Origin: Panopea generosa
Lineage: Eukaryota; Mollusca; Bivalvia; Adapedonta; Hiatellidae
DNA length: 64,000 bases
NCBI GenBank assembly: GCA_029582155.1
Contig: CM055901.1
Location: 42,371,616 to 42,435,615 of the forward strand
Direction: 5' to 3'
Both the position numbers and the translations under genes were made by a program. The notes beneath the pieces were generated by a model that was given only the letters and a program-made list of their open reading frames with translations, did not search any database and had not been told where the DNA came from. Every line of letters begins with the position of its first letter. Position 1 is the first letter of the stretch. Positions 34,175 to 46,735 of this stretch are shown here, piece by piece.

Positions 34175-36965
34175 GAAAGATATAAGTGCAACTTATTATG
34201 ATATAAAATATACATTCCCTGAAATGTAACAATATACATGTAGCTGATAATACTCTCAAATGTAAGAATACAGCTGCCAATGTTTTGAAATATGTAGGTA
34301 TAACTTATCATGATAAGAAATGAACAATACAACCGATCAATGTCTGAGTTGTACAAGTGCATTTGTGAATAAAATGTAACAATAGAACTGCCAATGTCTT
34401 AAATGTACAAGTGCAGTTGTGAATAAAATGTTAGAATACAGTTAACATCGTCCGAGATGTACAAGTGCAGTTGGGAATAAAAATGTAAACACACAGCTAC
34501 CAATGTCTGAGATGTACAAGTGCAGTTGTGAATAAAATGTAACATTACAGCTCCCTATGTCTGAGATTACAAATGCAGTTGTGAATAAAATGTAACAATA
34601 CAGCTGCTAATATCTGAGATGTACAAATACAATTGTGAATAAAATACAACAATATAGCTGCCAATGTCTGACTTGTACAAGTGCTTTTGTGAATAAAATG
34701 TAACAATACAGCTGCTAATGTTTTTCTGAGATATACAAGTGTAGTTGTGAATAAAATGTAACAATACAGCTGTCATTGTCTGAGATGTACAAGTGCAGTT
34801 GTGAATAAAATGTAACACAACAGCTGCCAATGTCTTAGATGTACAAATGCAGTTGTGAATAAAATGTAACAATACAGCTGCCAATGTCTGAGAGTACAAG
34901 TGGAGTTGTAAATAAAATGTTACAATACAACTGCAAATGTCTGAGATGTACAAGTGGAGTTGTGAATAAAATGTAACACTAAAGTTGCCCATGACTGAGA
35001 TGTACAAGTGCAGTTGTGAATAAAATGTAACAATACAGCAACCCGTACTGAGATGTACAAGTGCAGTTTAAAATAAAATGTAAGAATACAATAGCCAATG
35101 TCTGAGATGTACAAGTACAATTGTGAATACAATGTTACAATACAGCTGCTAATGTTTATCTGAGATATACAAGTGTAGTTGTGAATAAAATGTAACAATA
35201 CAGCTGCCAATGTCTGAGATATACACGTGAAGTTGTAAATAAAATGGTATCAATACAGTTGCCAATGTCTGAGATGTACAAGTGCAGTTGTGAATACAAT
35301 GTAACAATTCAGGTGCCAATGTCTGAGAGTACAAGTGCAGTTATGAATAAAATGTAACAATACAGCTGCCAATATTTTACATGTACAAGTGCAGTTGTGA
35401 ATAAAATGTAAGAATATAGTTGCCAATGTCTGAGATGTACAAGTACAGTTGTGAATACAATGTAACAATACAGCTGCAAATGTCTGTGATGTTCAAGTGC
35501 AGTTGTGAATTAAATGTAACAATATAACTGCCAATGTCTGAAATGTACAAGTACAGTTGTGAATAAAAAATAACAATGCAGCTGCCATTGTATGATATGT
35601 ACAAGTACAGTTATGAATAAAATGTAACAATGCAGCTGCACATGTCTGAGATGTACAACTACAGTTGTGAATACAATGTAACAATACAGCTGTCAATGTC
35701 TTACATGTACAAGTACAGTTGTGAATAACATGTAACAATGCAGCTGCCAATGTCTGAGATGTACAAGTACAGTTGTGAATAAAATGTAACAATGCAGCTG
35801 CCAATGTCTGAGATTTACAAAGGCAGTTGTGAATAAAATATAACGATACAGCTGCCAATGTCTGAAATGTACAAGTACATTTGTGAATAAAATGTAAGAA
35901 TACAGCTGCAAATGTCTGAGATGTACAAGTACAATTGTGAATACAATATAACAATACAGTAACCCGTGTATGAGATGTACAAGTGCAGTTGTGAATAAAA
36001 TGTAATAATACAGCTGCAAATGTCTGAGATGTACAAGTGCAGTTGTGAATAAAATGTAATAATACAGCTGCCAATGTCTGAGATGTACAAGTACAGTTAT
36101 GAATAAAATGTAATAATACAGCTGCAAATGTCTGAGATGTACAAGTACAGTTATGAATAAAATGTAATAATACAGCTGCAAATGTCTGAGATGTACAAGT
36201 ACAGTTATGAATAAAATGTAACAATGCAGCTGCCAATGTCTGAGATCTACAAGTACAGTTGTGAATAAAATGTAACAATGCAGCTGCCAATGTCTGAGAT
36301 TTACAAAGGCAGTTGTGAATAAAATATAACGATACAGCTGCCAATGTCTGAAATGTACAAGTACATTTGTGAATAAAATGTAATAATACAGCTGCAAATG
36401 TCTGAGATGTACAAGTACAATTGTGAATACAATATAACAATACAGTAACCCGTGTATGAGATGTACAAGTGCAGTTGTGAATAAAATGTAATAATACAGC
36501 TGCCAATGTATGAGATGTACAAGTACAGTTATGAATAAAATGTAAGAATACAGCTGCCAATGTCTGAGATGTACAAGTACAGTTATGAATAAAATGTAAT
36601 AATACAGCTGCAAATGTCTGAGATGTACAAGTGCAGTTGTGAATAAAATGTAATAATACAGCTGCCAATGTCTGAGATGTACAAGTACAGTTATGAATAA
36701 AATGTAATAATACAGCTGCAAATGTCTGAGATGTACAAGTACAGTTATGAATAAAATGTAATAATACAGCTGCCAATGTCTGAGATGTACAAGTACAGTT
36801 ATGAATAAAATGTAATAATACAGCTGCAAATGTCTGAGATGTACAAGTACAGTTATGAATAAAATGTAATAATACAGCTGCAAATGTCTGAGATGTACAA
36901 GTACAGTTGTGAATACTATGTAACAATACAGCTGCGAATGTCTGAGATGTAGAAGGACTGTTGTG
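34175..36965. repeat. Minisatellite, 54-bp unit
   Basis: About 51 copies with TGAGATGTACAAGTGCAGTT and AACAATACAGCTGCCAATGT as the conserved parts, and TGTACA and CAGCTG palindromes in most. As 54 is a multiple of three, minus-strand frames are open for up to 502 codons with an 18-residue period; treated as artefact. A nine-unit block (486 bp) is duplicated (35,811 and 36,297). On the minus strand each unit carries CTTGTACATCTCAG, an acceptor-like string. Confidence 0.97.
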
Positions 36966-37856
36966 AATATAATGTTTTGAAATACCTGTAAAAGTATGCA
37001 TACCTTAAATGAAATATTAAGTGCATCTGCATTTGTTTCTACAAATACACATGACACTGTTATCAAAGCTGTGTAAAAATACCATCAAACAGCAAACACA
37101 TTTTGTTGCCTAGGTCCATAAATGTTTTATGTAATGTGAACAAATTTGAGGCTGAGCCAGTATTCAGAATGATAAATTAGATAACTTTAGAAAACATCTA
37201 ACCTGACTGCCCAGATAATTAAATATAAAATGAATATCAGTGATCGTTAGAACAGGATGTTTCACAGAAAGGGCTTTGAAATACACACGTACATCTTCTA
37301 ATAACAGCACTGTTTTATATAATGAAATTGATAGCATATTCATCGAAATGATCATGAATATCCAAGTTCATCGGCAGGCTATCTGAGATAACGTATCACT
37401 TTTAAAGTAGACTATCAAGAACAGATACCCGGTTAATAAAATCAATATGACATGGTTCCCTGACACACGTTAGATACAGCGTTAGAATATACGATGGATA
37501 TAATGTAAACATAATATGTCCTTGGGAAGCACGAGAGGTATCTGGTGAACAAGATTAACGCAATAGTAAATATTTGAACAGCGGGGCTTGGACCAGGAAC
37601 CAGAGGGCCAAAATGGTAGTTCCATAAAGTAGTTCCATTGAAAATAAACAGAGGTTGCCTAGCTACACAATCAGATGGGACTACTTGTAAGATAGTAATA
37701 ATTTTGTATACTTTGGTGAATTTGACACCTGCATGTTAAAAAAGTGACACATAATTTCACTTGGAAGAAAATTGGGAAAGCAAAGGCTGTGCATACCCAC
37801 GTTATCATAGTATTTTGTGTTCTGCCTGAATTGTATATGGATTCTTGATATTCTCA
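36966..37856. other. Non-coding sequence between two minisatellites
   Basis: No gene or mobile element recognised. Confidence 0.35.
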
Positions 37857-39760
37857 TGGAGTAACGTCTGTGAGAACGTTATTGTGGGCCAGCTTCAGTA
37901 TGTGGTTGCGTTCATCATCCAAGCATGGAGTAAGGTCTGTGAGAAAGTTATGGTGGGCCAGCTTCAGTATGTGGTTGCATTAATCGTCCAAACATAGTTA
38001 AAGTGGACATTTGGTAATACATGGAGTAAAGTTAGTGAGAACGTTATGGTTGGCCAGCTTCAGTATGTTGTTGCGCTCATCGTCCAAACATAGTTAAAAG
38101 TGGACATTTGGTAATACATGGAGTAAAGTTAGTGAGAACGTTATGGTTGGCCAGCTTCAGTATGTGGTTGCGTTCATCGTACAAGCATAGTCTAAAGTGG
38201 ACATTTGGTAATACATGGAGTAAGGTCTGTGAGAACGTTATGGTGGGCCAGATTCAGTATGTTGTTGCGCTCATCGTCCAAGCATAGTCTAAAGTGGACA
38301 TTTGGTAATACGTGGAGTAAGGTCTGTGAGAAAGTTATTGTGGGTCAGCTACAGTATGTGGTTGCGTTCATCTTTTAAGCATAGTCTAAATTGGATATTT
38401 GGTAATACATGGAGTAAGGTCTGTGAGAACGTTATGGTGGGCCAGCTTCAGTATGTGGTTGCGTTCATCGTCCAAGCATAGTCTAAAGTGGACATTTGGT
38501 AATACACGGAGTAAGGTCTGTGAGAACGTTATGGTGGGCCAGCTTCAGTATGTGGTTGCGTTCATCGTCCAAGCATAATCTAAAGTGGACATTTGGTAAT
38601 ACATGGAATAAGGTCAGTGAGAACGTTATGGTGGGCCAACTTCAGTATGTTGTTGCGTTCATCGTCTAAGCATAGTCTAAAGTGAACATTTTGTAATACA
38701 TGGAGTAAGGTCTGTGAGAAAGTTACGGTGATCCAATTTCAGTATGTTGTTGCGTTCATCGTCCAAGCATAGACTAAAGTGGACATTTCGTAATACACGG
38801 AGTAAGGTCTGTGAGAAAGTTATTGTGGGTCAGCTTCAGTATGTGGTTGCGTTCATCTTCCAAGGATAGTCTAAAGTGGACATTTGGTAATACGTGGAGA
38901 AAGGTCTGTGAAAACGTTATGCAGGGCCAGCTTCAGTATGTTGTTGCGTTCATCTTCCAAGGATAGTCTAAAGTGGACATTTGGTAATACATGGAGTAAA
39001 GTTAGTGAGAACGTTATGGTCGGCAAGCTTCAGTATGTGGTTGCGTTCATCGTCCAAGCATAGTCTAAAGTGGACATTTGGTAATAAATGGAGTAAGGTC
39101 TGTGAGAAAGTTATGGTCGGCAAGCTTCAGTATGTGGTTGCGTTCATCGTCCAAGCATAGTCTAAAGCGGACATTTGGTAATACACGGAGTAAGGTCTGT
39201 GGGAACGTTGTGGTGGGCAAGCTACAGAATGTGGTTGCGCTCATCGTCCAAACATAGTCAAAAGTGGACATTTAGTAATACATGGAGTAAGGTCTGTGAG
39301 AACGTTATGGTTGGCCAGTTTCAGTATGTTGTTGCGCTATCGTCAAAGCATGTTCTAAAGTGTACATTTGGTAATACATGGAGTAAGGTCTGCGAGAAGG
39401 TTAGTGTGGGTCAGCTTCAGTATGTGGTTACGTTAATCGTCGAAGCATAGTTAAAGTGGACATTTGGTAATACATGGAGTAAGGTCTGTGAGAACGTTAT
39501 GGTTGGCCAGTTTCAGTATGTTGTTGCACTCACCGTCCAAGCATAGTCAAAAGTGGAAATTTGGTAATACATGGAGTAAGGTCTGTGAGAAAGTTATGGT
39601 GTGCCAGCTTCAGTATGTGGTTGCGTTCATCGTACAAGCATAGTCTAAAGTGGACATTTGGTAATACATGGAGTAAGGTCTGTGAGAACGTTATGGTTGG
39701 TCAGCTTCAGTTTACGGTTGCACTCATCGTCCAAGCATACAGCGTCTAAAGTGGACATTT
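37857..39760. repeat. Minisatellite, 97-bp unit
   Basis: About 20 copies; landmark GCGTTCATCG at 38,461 and 38,558 gives the period. Conserved parts are AAAGTGGACATTTGGTAATA, CATGGAGTAAGGTCTGTGAG and CCAGCTTCAGTATGTGGTTG. As 97 is not a multiple of three, frames close quickly. Confidence 0.95.
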
Positions 39761-39935
39761 TGTTAAACAGTATGGACGACAGTTTCATGTTTCAATACCG
39801 AAAAAAAAATGAAATAGAACCACAGATATGGACTGTCAAATCTAATAAAATATGTGTGGTAAGGTCATTTCCGAAATATTGCTAAAATGATAGAATTTCA
39901 GACAAAAAAAAGAAAATTTACCGAATCGGACCCAC

Positions 39936-39978
39936 CTTGAAATTGTTGGACGTCACATTACAAATTATTTGAATTCGC
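39936..39978 (-). CDS. Candidate exon with Ig-like strand sequence
   Basis: Acceptor GTTTTATACATACAACAG and donor CAAG then GTGGGTCC bracket 43 bp. One base plus 14 codons read RIQIICNVTSNNFK and exit in phase 0. An alternative donor at 39,921 extends it by five codons. The I-x-C-N-V-T-S pattern is like the B strand of an immunoglobulin domain, with an N-V-T glycosylation sequon. It could belong to the extracellular part of the same membrane protein, but the connecting exons were not found. Confidence 0.3.
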
Positions 39979-41825
39979 CTGTTGTATGTATAAAACCATA
40001 CAATAGGATCGCCATGATAAAACAAAGTAAAACAATCACACTCGTTAAATATACTAAAGTCAAAAATACGAAACTATACGTCCAACAGTATCTGAATGGC
40101 TGCCACCACATCAACGTAAACACAACCAAGTTCATAACAAATTTTTGATAGTTATCGTCGTCTTAAATGAGGGTTTACGCCATTTACAACTCATTTCACA
40201 CTGCACATGGCTTATCTAGTTTTATTGGTGGCGAGGGAAGACATCGGAAACTCTGTCGGATACATACATTCGGGCCTTACATAAAAAGTTTGATATAAAT
40301 TCACCAGATATTTATCACACGTTTAGAATGAAATTCAGGAAACTGAACAATTCCAACGTTTGCTTAACCTGTTCATTATTAATTATATTGTGTTTTTATT
40401 TTTATTTAATAATAATTTTGTAATGTATGATTACTATTAGAAATAATAATAATAATAATAATAATTTTAATAATAATAATATATATATATTTGAAAAAGA
40501 AAGAGTTCAATTTTAAGTTTTAATTGTTTTTTGTTACTAGTAAATTAATGGTACTGATATAATAATTTTGTACCCGCAAGCAAACACAGATCATCATCGG
40601 TCAAAACTAACACACAAATGATACCATGACATTGGCAATAAAATGGCGAAACTTTTTATACCATATATATCATTGTTTTGTTTTTTGATTTTAACAAAAA
40701 CAATTGAGTTTAATTTGAGTAAGTTTGAATATTGTAAAATAGTATTTAAAAAAACATCGGATGGAGTTGTAGTGATATAACATAGTCATGTCATTGTCAA
40801 CTAGCAATTTATATGCGTGTTTGAAAATTTGCATAGAATTAACTTTAAAAATGAGCAACCAGGTTAACAACAACATCGTCAACAACATTGATAGCAGCAG
40901 CTGCAGCAACACATAACATCAAAGAAACAACTGCAGCAATAACAATTAAAACTGACAACGATTATAAAATTTACCTTTAAATGATTTTCATATTCACTCG
41001 GATGTTAACATCATGATATGTGTTTATTCATTTAATTTATAAATCCTTTAGTCAAGTATATCACAAAGAAAAAAACAACACTAACATCCGTAAATATAAC
41101 AACACAAACACGTAGAACGACAGTTACTCTTAATGAAGCAGTCGTGCATGTTTAAGGAAAATAACCTTAATTTAAATCATGTTTCTCCCACTTACTGTAC
41201 ATACGTACTACAGTTTGATTAACACGATATAAACACTGATTTACATGCGTGCAAACCCGTTCAATATGTGACAAGTCTCGGCTATGGATTCCTGGAATAT
41301 ATACTTTATTTGTAAAGGACATTTAGCGACGGTAAATGTCGAGAAACTCCCACACCTATCCGATATAACCCACGCGTTACTATCGGTACACAGCGAAGAT
41401 GTAGTCTACTTGACACTGAATGGCTAAACACTAATGTAATTTGGAATATTCATTTTTACAGTATCTGCGTTGTACATTAGAATCAAATAAAAAACTTGGA
41501 ACAATCCTTTTCGCAGCAGTTGTTTAAGTTGCCTTTATGAAGTTGGATCAATTATCATGCGTTTTATTTCGTTTGAATTCGACGTAAATATGAATTAAAT
41601 AATATTAATTAAGATTAAAGAGATATTGTTTTTAAATAATATTCTTTTATATTTTACTCTTTTTTAAAAAATACAATGCTCCTAAATATAAGTGTCTTAA
41701 ATGATCGAAACTTAATGAAACATGGCTTTCTTCAGCTATTTGCACGTCCAAACGTGTTCGTGAATATAATCTCTTTCAAAAAACGTCATACATTCAACAG
41801 CAAGACTTTTATTCTACATATTTTG
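39979..41825. other. AT-rich sequence
   Basis: Contains an (AAT)n tract at 40,441-40,480 followed by (TA)n. A relatively GC-rich patch at 41,270-41,420 has splice-like ends but no decisive frame. Confidence 0.3.
40441..40490. repeat. (AAT)n and (TA)n microsatellite
   Basis: Two AAT/AATAAT blocks and a TATATATATA run. Confidence 0.95.
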
Positions 41826-42045
41826 TATAGAATAAGCCTACAAATAAGCCCCTCTATACAATTTCGAAGTTTCCAGTTTACTAATATTTGGTTTGGTTAC
41901 CATATTAAAGGAGAAATCAAAGTACTAGCATCAACGATTTCTCAGTCAACCGCATACACTCAAAAGCAACACCATTTCGTAACAAATAAACCTACAAATT
42001 GGGCCCTCTACAAATTGCGAAGTTTGAAATTTAATAACTACCATA
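41826..42045. repeat. Diverged tandem duplication, about 141-bp offset
   Basis: CCCTCTATACAATTTCGAAG through ACCATATTAAAGGAGAAATC (41,850-41,918) is matched by GCCCTCTACAAATTGCGAAG through ACCATATTAA (42,003-42,049). The match resumes as TTAAAGGAGAAATCAAAGTA after the MITE. Confidence 0.8.
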
Positions 42046-42049
42046 TTAA

Positions 42050-42271
42050 CCCTTTACTTCATATAGACGCCTTTGGACACCTCTTATATTGAAAGCATTA
42101 ATTCACCATGTATCAGCAATGGATGAATTATGTTTATATTAACTGACACAGTGGAAAACAGTGCAGGAAGTGTTCAGATTGCTCGTTACGAGCAATCTGA
42201 ACTCTTCCTGCACTGTTTTCAAAGGCATTCAGTGATTGGTGCGGGAAAACGCGTATCTATGGAGTAAAGGG
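42050..42271. mobile_element. piggyBac-like MITE with TTAA target duplication
   Basis: Flanked by TTAA at 42,046-42,049 and 42,272-42,275. The ends are CCCTTTACTTCATATAGACGC and, inverted, CCCTTTACTCCATAGATACGC, both starting CCC as piggyBac ends do. In the middle is a near-perfect hairpin (42,154-42,186 with 42,188-42,220: 33-bp arms, one mismatch, one-base loop). No coding sequence in its 222 bp. Confidence 0.85.
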
Positions 42272-42275
42272 TTAA

Positions 42276-43290
42276 AGGAGAAATCAAAGTATTTTACGTA
42301 TAATTAAGTTAGACGTGTATGATATATTATCTCTCTGAAACGTTAAAATGTACAATTCGGTTTCATAAAGCACTTAACTTCGATTATTGGCATGTAATAG
42401 ACACTCTTTAATACCATTTCGATATGTTATATAGTTGTTCGCTGATGATTTCTCTTATAAAACCTCTTTAGTACTTAACCTATTTTTTATTGCTTTGATT
42501 TTCAAATCTCAAAAGAATTTTTTTCTTAATCACTGGCTGTGTAGGAGTTTTGATAAACTGCTCACTTTTGTATACTTGGCGACTTTAAGAATGATATATT
42601 TACTTTTTTAATCCAGATTTACCTAATTGTTATTGGTTCATGTATGTCGACCACAAATAATTTGTTAAATTTGAGATTTAAACAGAGGAAACTGTTGGAG
42701 TAAGTTGAAAAACAGCGTTACAAGAAAGTTTTGTCTTGGTCTAGCATTACTCATGTCATCTAGATTTGATACAATGCATATACTTGCATTTTTAAGGCGT
42801 TTAGTATGTTTATAGTTCAGAAAAGAATGTTTCATTTGCACATCATTCAATATTACGCTATCTTCAATTACTAACACAAACTATTTCAATGATTAACACC
42901 AACTCATAAGCATAAATAATTATACATTTATGGATCACGAAATAACAGTTGACTCAAACCAACTGTCTAAAACTTGTATATGCTTTGAAAACGTTTTAAT
43001 AGATTGCTACAGAACTTTCCAAATTACCTTTAAAAACTTTAAACATTTATACGAATAATCTGAAAACACTGCTTTAAAATACTTTAACAAAGAATGTTAT
43101 ATTACACATCTACCCCTTCATAATTTAGAGCCATCTATTTGTTAAAGCAATGCACTCTTGCATCATTTATCAGTGGAGTATATACTCAAATATTCCGTTT
43201 CAAATCAAATGACAGCATGTGTGATTGATATCGTAAAATGTTGCCATCAATATATATATATATATCTAGTTCTTAACTACTGTGTCTAGC
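42276..43290. other. AT-rich sequence
   Basis: No gene supported; a short (TA)n lies at about 43,250-43,265. Confidence 0.35.
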
Positions 43291-43294
43291 ATCT

Positions 43295-44275
43295 GTGTCA
43301 GAGAGTTTCCACTGCTAAATAACAAGTGAGCATTTTCCACTGCTGAATAACCAGTCAGCATTTTCTGCTGCTGAACAACCAGTCAGCATTTTCTGCTGCT
43401 GAATAATCAGTCAGCATTTTCCACTGCTAAATAAACAGTCAGCATTTCCCACTGCTAAATAAACAGTCAGCATTTTTCACTGCTAAGTAAATTGTCAGCA
43501 TTTTCCACTGTTAAATAAACAGTCAGCATTTTTCATTGCTAGATAAAACAGTCAGCATTTTCTACTGTTAAATAAACAGTCAACATTTTCTACTGTTAAA
43601 AAAACAGTCAGCATTTGCCACTGCTAAATATACAGTTAGCATTTTCCACAGCTAAGTAAACAGTCAGCATTTTCCACTGCTAAATAAACAGTCAGCATTT
43701 TCATCAGCTAAGTAAACAGTCAGCATTTTTCACTGCTTAATAAACAGTCAGCATTTTCCACAGCTAAGTAAACAGTCAGCATTTTCAACTGCTTAATAAA
43801 CAGTAAGCATTTTCCACTGCTAAGTAAACAGTCACAATTTTCCACAGCTAAGTAAAAATTCAGCGTTTTCCACTGCTAAGTAAATAGTCAGCATTTTCCA
43901 CAGCTAAGTAAACAGTGTGCATTTTCCACAGCTAAGTAAACAGTCAGCATTTTCCACTGCTAAATAAACAGTCAGCATTTTCCACAGCTAAGTAAACAGT
44001 CAGCATTTTCTACTGTTAAATAAACAATCAACAATTTCCACTGCTAAGTAAACAGTCACAATTTTCCACAGCTAAGTAAAAATTCAGCGTTTTCCACTGC
44101 TAAGTAAATAGTCAGCATTTTCCACAGCTAAGTAAATAGTCAGCATTTTCCACAGCTAAGTAAACAGTCAGCATTTTCCACAGCTAAATAAACAGTCAGC
44201 ATTTTCCACAGCATTTTCCACAGCTAAATAAACAGTCAGCATTTTCCACAGCTAAGTAAACAGTTAGCATTTTCT
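43295..44275. repeat. Minisatellite, 28-bp unit
   Basis: About 35 copies of AACAGTCAGCATTTTCCACT plus GCTAAATA, with variants CCACAGCTAAGTAA. One unit is partly doubled at about 44,205-44,222. Confidence 0.95.
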
Positions 44276-44671
44276 ATTTCTGATTGGTGTTTATTTTCCA
44301 AAAATGGCGCAATAAAAATCGTAATATACCTACAGTAGTTAATGGTAAATAAAGAGAACTGTAATACAGACAATATGGGAGATCAGAGTGGTACGATGTT
44401 TGAAGTGTATCAAATATATATTTGAGCCGTATTTTTTTTTTACATGGAATCTCGTATTTGTCCACTCCTTGTGTCTGTTTATGTACGTTGATATTTTTGA
44501 AACATTTTCTGTTAAATTGTCGTGGTAAATTATTGTTCCAGAAACAGCAATGGTGTGAATATCAGTGCCGAGTAATTGATCTTTATATAAATTTAACATT
44601 TGCTGCTATTTTGATTTTAAACGTGGGCTTTACACTACAAAGAAATGCTAATTTATAGCAAACTTGTCTAG

Positions 44672-44966
44672 TTTATTGAATTGATTGATTGATTGAATAT
44701 TTAGATCATTTTTATGCCATCGAGGGCTAACAGACGATCAGTTAACTTAACCACTGTTTCCTATGATTAACCAGTACTCGAGCACACCCCATCTCCGCAA
44801 GTAACTGATAACTTTCCCACTTGAATCAGCGGTGAGAGACGAACGATAATGAGACACAATGTCGTATATCAATCATATCGGAAACTGTTGCTAGGCGGGG
44901 ATTCGAACTCACGACCCCTGGATTGATAGTCAGACGCGTAACCGATTGAGCTAATCGGGCCCGTCT
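44672..44966 (-). mobile_element. Complete tRNA-derived SINE with target-site duplication
   Basis: The minus strand begins AGACGGGCCCGATTAGCTCA (A box TAGCTCAATCGG) and has B box GAGTTCGAATCCC. The roughly 230-bp body ends in an (ATCA/ATTC) tail at 44,675-44,698. Direct repeats TTGTCTAG flank it (44,664-44,671 and 44,967-44,974). It lies between two diverged copies of a 57-bp sequence. Confidence 0.85.
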
Positions 44967-44974
44967 TTGTCTAG

Positions 44975-45557
44975 ATTAAATCTGGGTTTTACACTGGAAA
45001 GAAACACTGATTTAAAACAAACGTGTTTAGTTTTGCAATTATATAGCAAACCCACGTATTAACACGTAAAACAACATTATGACTATTTTTTCTTTTTACA
45101 AACAATGACGTTTAATGTTTCATTATATTTCTTTCAAGTTGCGTCTCCCGTGAACCCTATAAAAATGATTATTTTTCTCATATTGCACTCAGTTCTCTCT
45201 CCAACAATTAAAGCATAGTGGGTGCTCCAATAAAACACGTTCCTGTCGTCATACGAGAGTGAAATGAAACATCGTATTCGATCTTTGATATTACGCGCTG
45301 TCACTTAAACATGTTATCTGCTTTAGTATATGGTTTCTATATCACCTCCGCATCAAATAAGCGATTACTTAATATAGAAATAGAGATACATGTATCATCA
45401 TTTTTCCTAATCAATTTTAAGAATTATCAATCCATTGACGTTTTAGTTACCAGGGGTTTCGGTAAAAGTACTTACTCAACAACACCTAACAGAGGGTATA
45501 ATTATAAAAGAAGCTGCTATTACAAACAGTTTTCAGAAACAAATATAATTATAATAG
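44975..45557. other. Non-coding sequence
   Basis: The start holds the second copy of the 57-bp repeat (GGGTTTTACACTGGAAAGAA). Nothing else recognised. Confidence 0.35.
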
Positions 45558-45752
45558 CAGTAGAACTTCGATGGCTTGAACACGGATGACTGGAACACCA
45601 CATACATTTTGAACCACTTATCTGGTCCCAGCCGAATTCCTATTTCGTTGTATATACATGTACCTGTATGGTGTGATGTTGAACAATACTTGGCCCGGAC
45701 AGCCCTTTACTCGAACCTTTTTGTCCGGTCCCGTCGTGTTCGAGCCAAACTG
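45558..45752. mobile_element. MITE with long terminal inverted repeats (copy 2)
   Basis: Starts CAGTAGAACTTCGATGGCTT and ends TTCGAGCCAAACTG. The interior matches 3,157-3,381 (GAACCACTTATCTGGTCCC; ATGGTGTGATGTTGA). Right flank TA. Confidence 0.65.
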
Positions 45753-46099
45753 TATATAATTATAACAAAAACGGAACTGACAAGCGAAACATTTTTACTG
45801 TTGTAATAGGTTTTGCAACAACTAAAAAAAAAGACAAAAGGAATTACACCCTTTAAAGCAAGTATTTTATACTCGACAAAAACGTTCTGCACCTTTGGTG
45901 TATTTGTGTAATGAAATGAAAACTGTATTTCATACGGACATGTGTTATCTATCATCATTTTACAACCCAAATACCCCAAGTGTGCAGAACTATTTTGATG
46001 AGTGTATATATTGGCTTCCATAATGCAAGTGTGACTGGTTTCAACAACTGACTGCTAGGAAACGATACCAGCTTTCACATGTGTGTTTATAATATATAT

Positions 46100-46445
46100 A
46101 GAGATACATATATCCTGTGATCCTGGATGATATATATAGATACATATATCCTGTGATCCTGGATGATATATATAGATACATATATCGTGTGATCTTGGAT
46201 GATATATATAGATACATATATCCTGTGATCCTGGATGATATATATAGATACATATATCCTGTGATCCTGGATGATATATATAGATACATATATCCTGTGG
46301 TCCTGGATGATATATATAGATACATATATCCTGTGATCCTGGATCCTGTGACCCTGCATGATATATATAGATACATATATCCTGTGATCCTGGATCCTGT
46401 GACCCTGCATGATATATATAGATACATATATCCTGTGATCCTGGC
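46100..46445. repeat. Tandem repeat, 36-bp unit
   Basis: About nine copies of GATATATATAGATACATATA plus TCCTGTGATCCTGGAT, period 36 (landmarks 46,127 and 46,163). The last copies add a CCTGTGACCCTGCAT piece. Frames on both strands are open because 36 is divisible by three. Confidence 0.95.
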
Positions 46446-46499
46446 TTGTTAACCAGGGCTTAAATTCAATAATAATTTATATATGAAAATCGGAGACTC

Positions 46500-46735
46500 A
46501 TATATTTTGTGTAAAACTCTGTAAACATACAGATATAATGGGTAATAATGGGTTTTAAACTCTGTAAACATATAATGGGTAATAATGGGATTTAAACTCT
46601 GTAAACATACAAATATGATGGGTAATAATGGGATTTAAACTCTGTAAACATACAAATATAATGGGTAATAATGGGATTTAAACTCTGTAAACATACAAAT
46701 ATAATGGGTAATAATGGGATTTAAACTCACGACCC
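46500..46735. repeat. Tandem repeat, 43-bp unit
   Basis: Five copies; GGGTAATAATGGG starts at 46,540, 46,577, 46,620, 46,663 and 46,706 (first interval 37, then 43). The unit includes GGGATTTAAACTCTG, similar to the inverted B box of the SINE head that follows. Confidence 0.93.

Noticed and set aside
35493..37066. Minus-strand ORFs of 502 and 457 codons
   Set aside because: The 54-bp unit is divisible by three; two frames are open together with an 18-residue period, as expected of a stop-free repeat unit.
41356..41415. Possible minus exon after acceptor GTTTAGCCATTCAG (SRLHLRCVPIVTRGLYRI)
   Set aside because: Two other readings of the same patch are also open and the donor is ambiguous; no neighbouring exon fits in phase.
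44900..44962. tRNA gene (A and B boxes)
   Set aside because: No cloverleaf with paired acceptor stem; followed by a SINE body, tail and target duplication.
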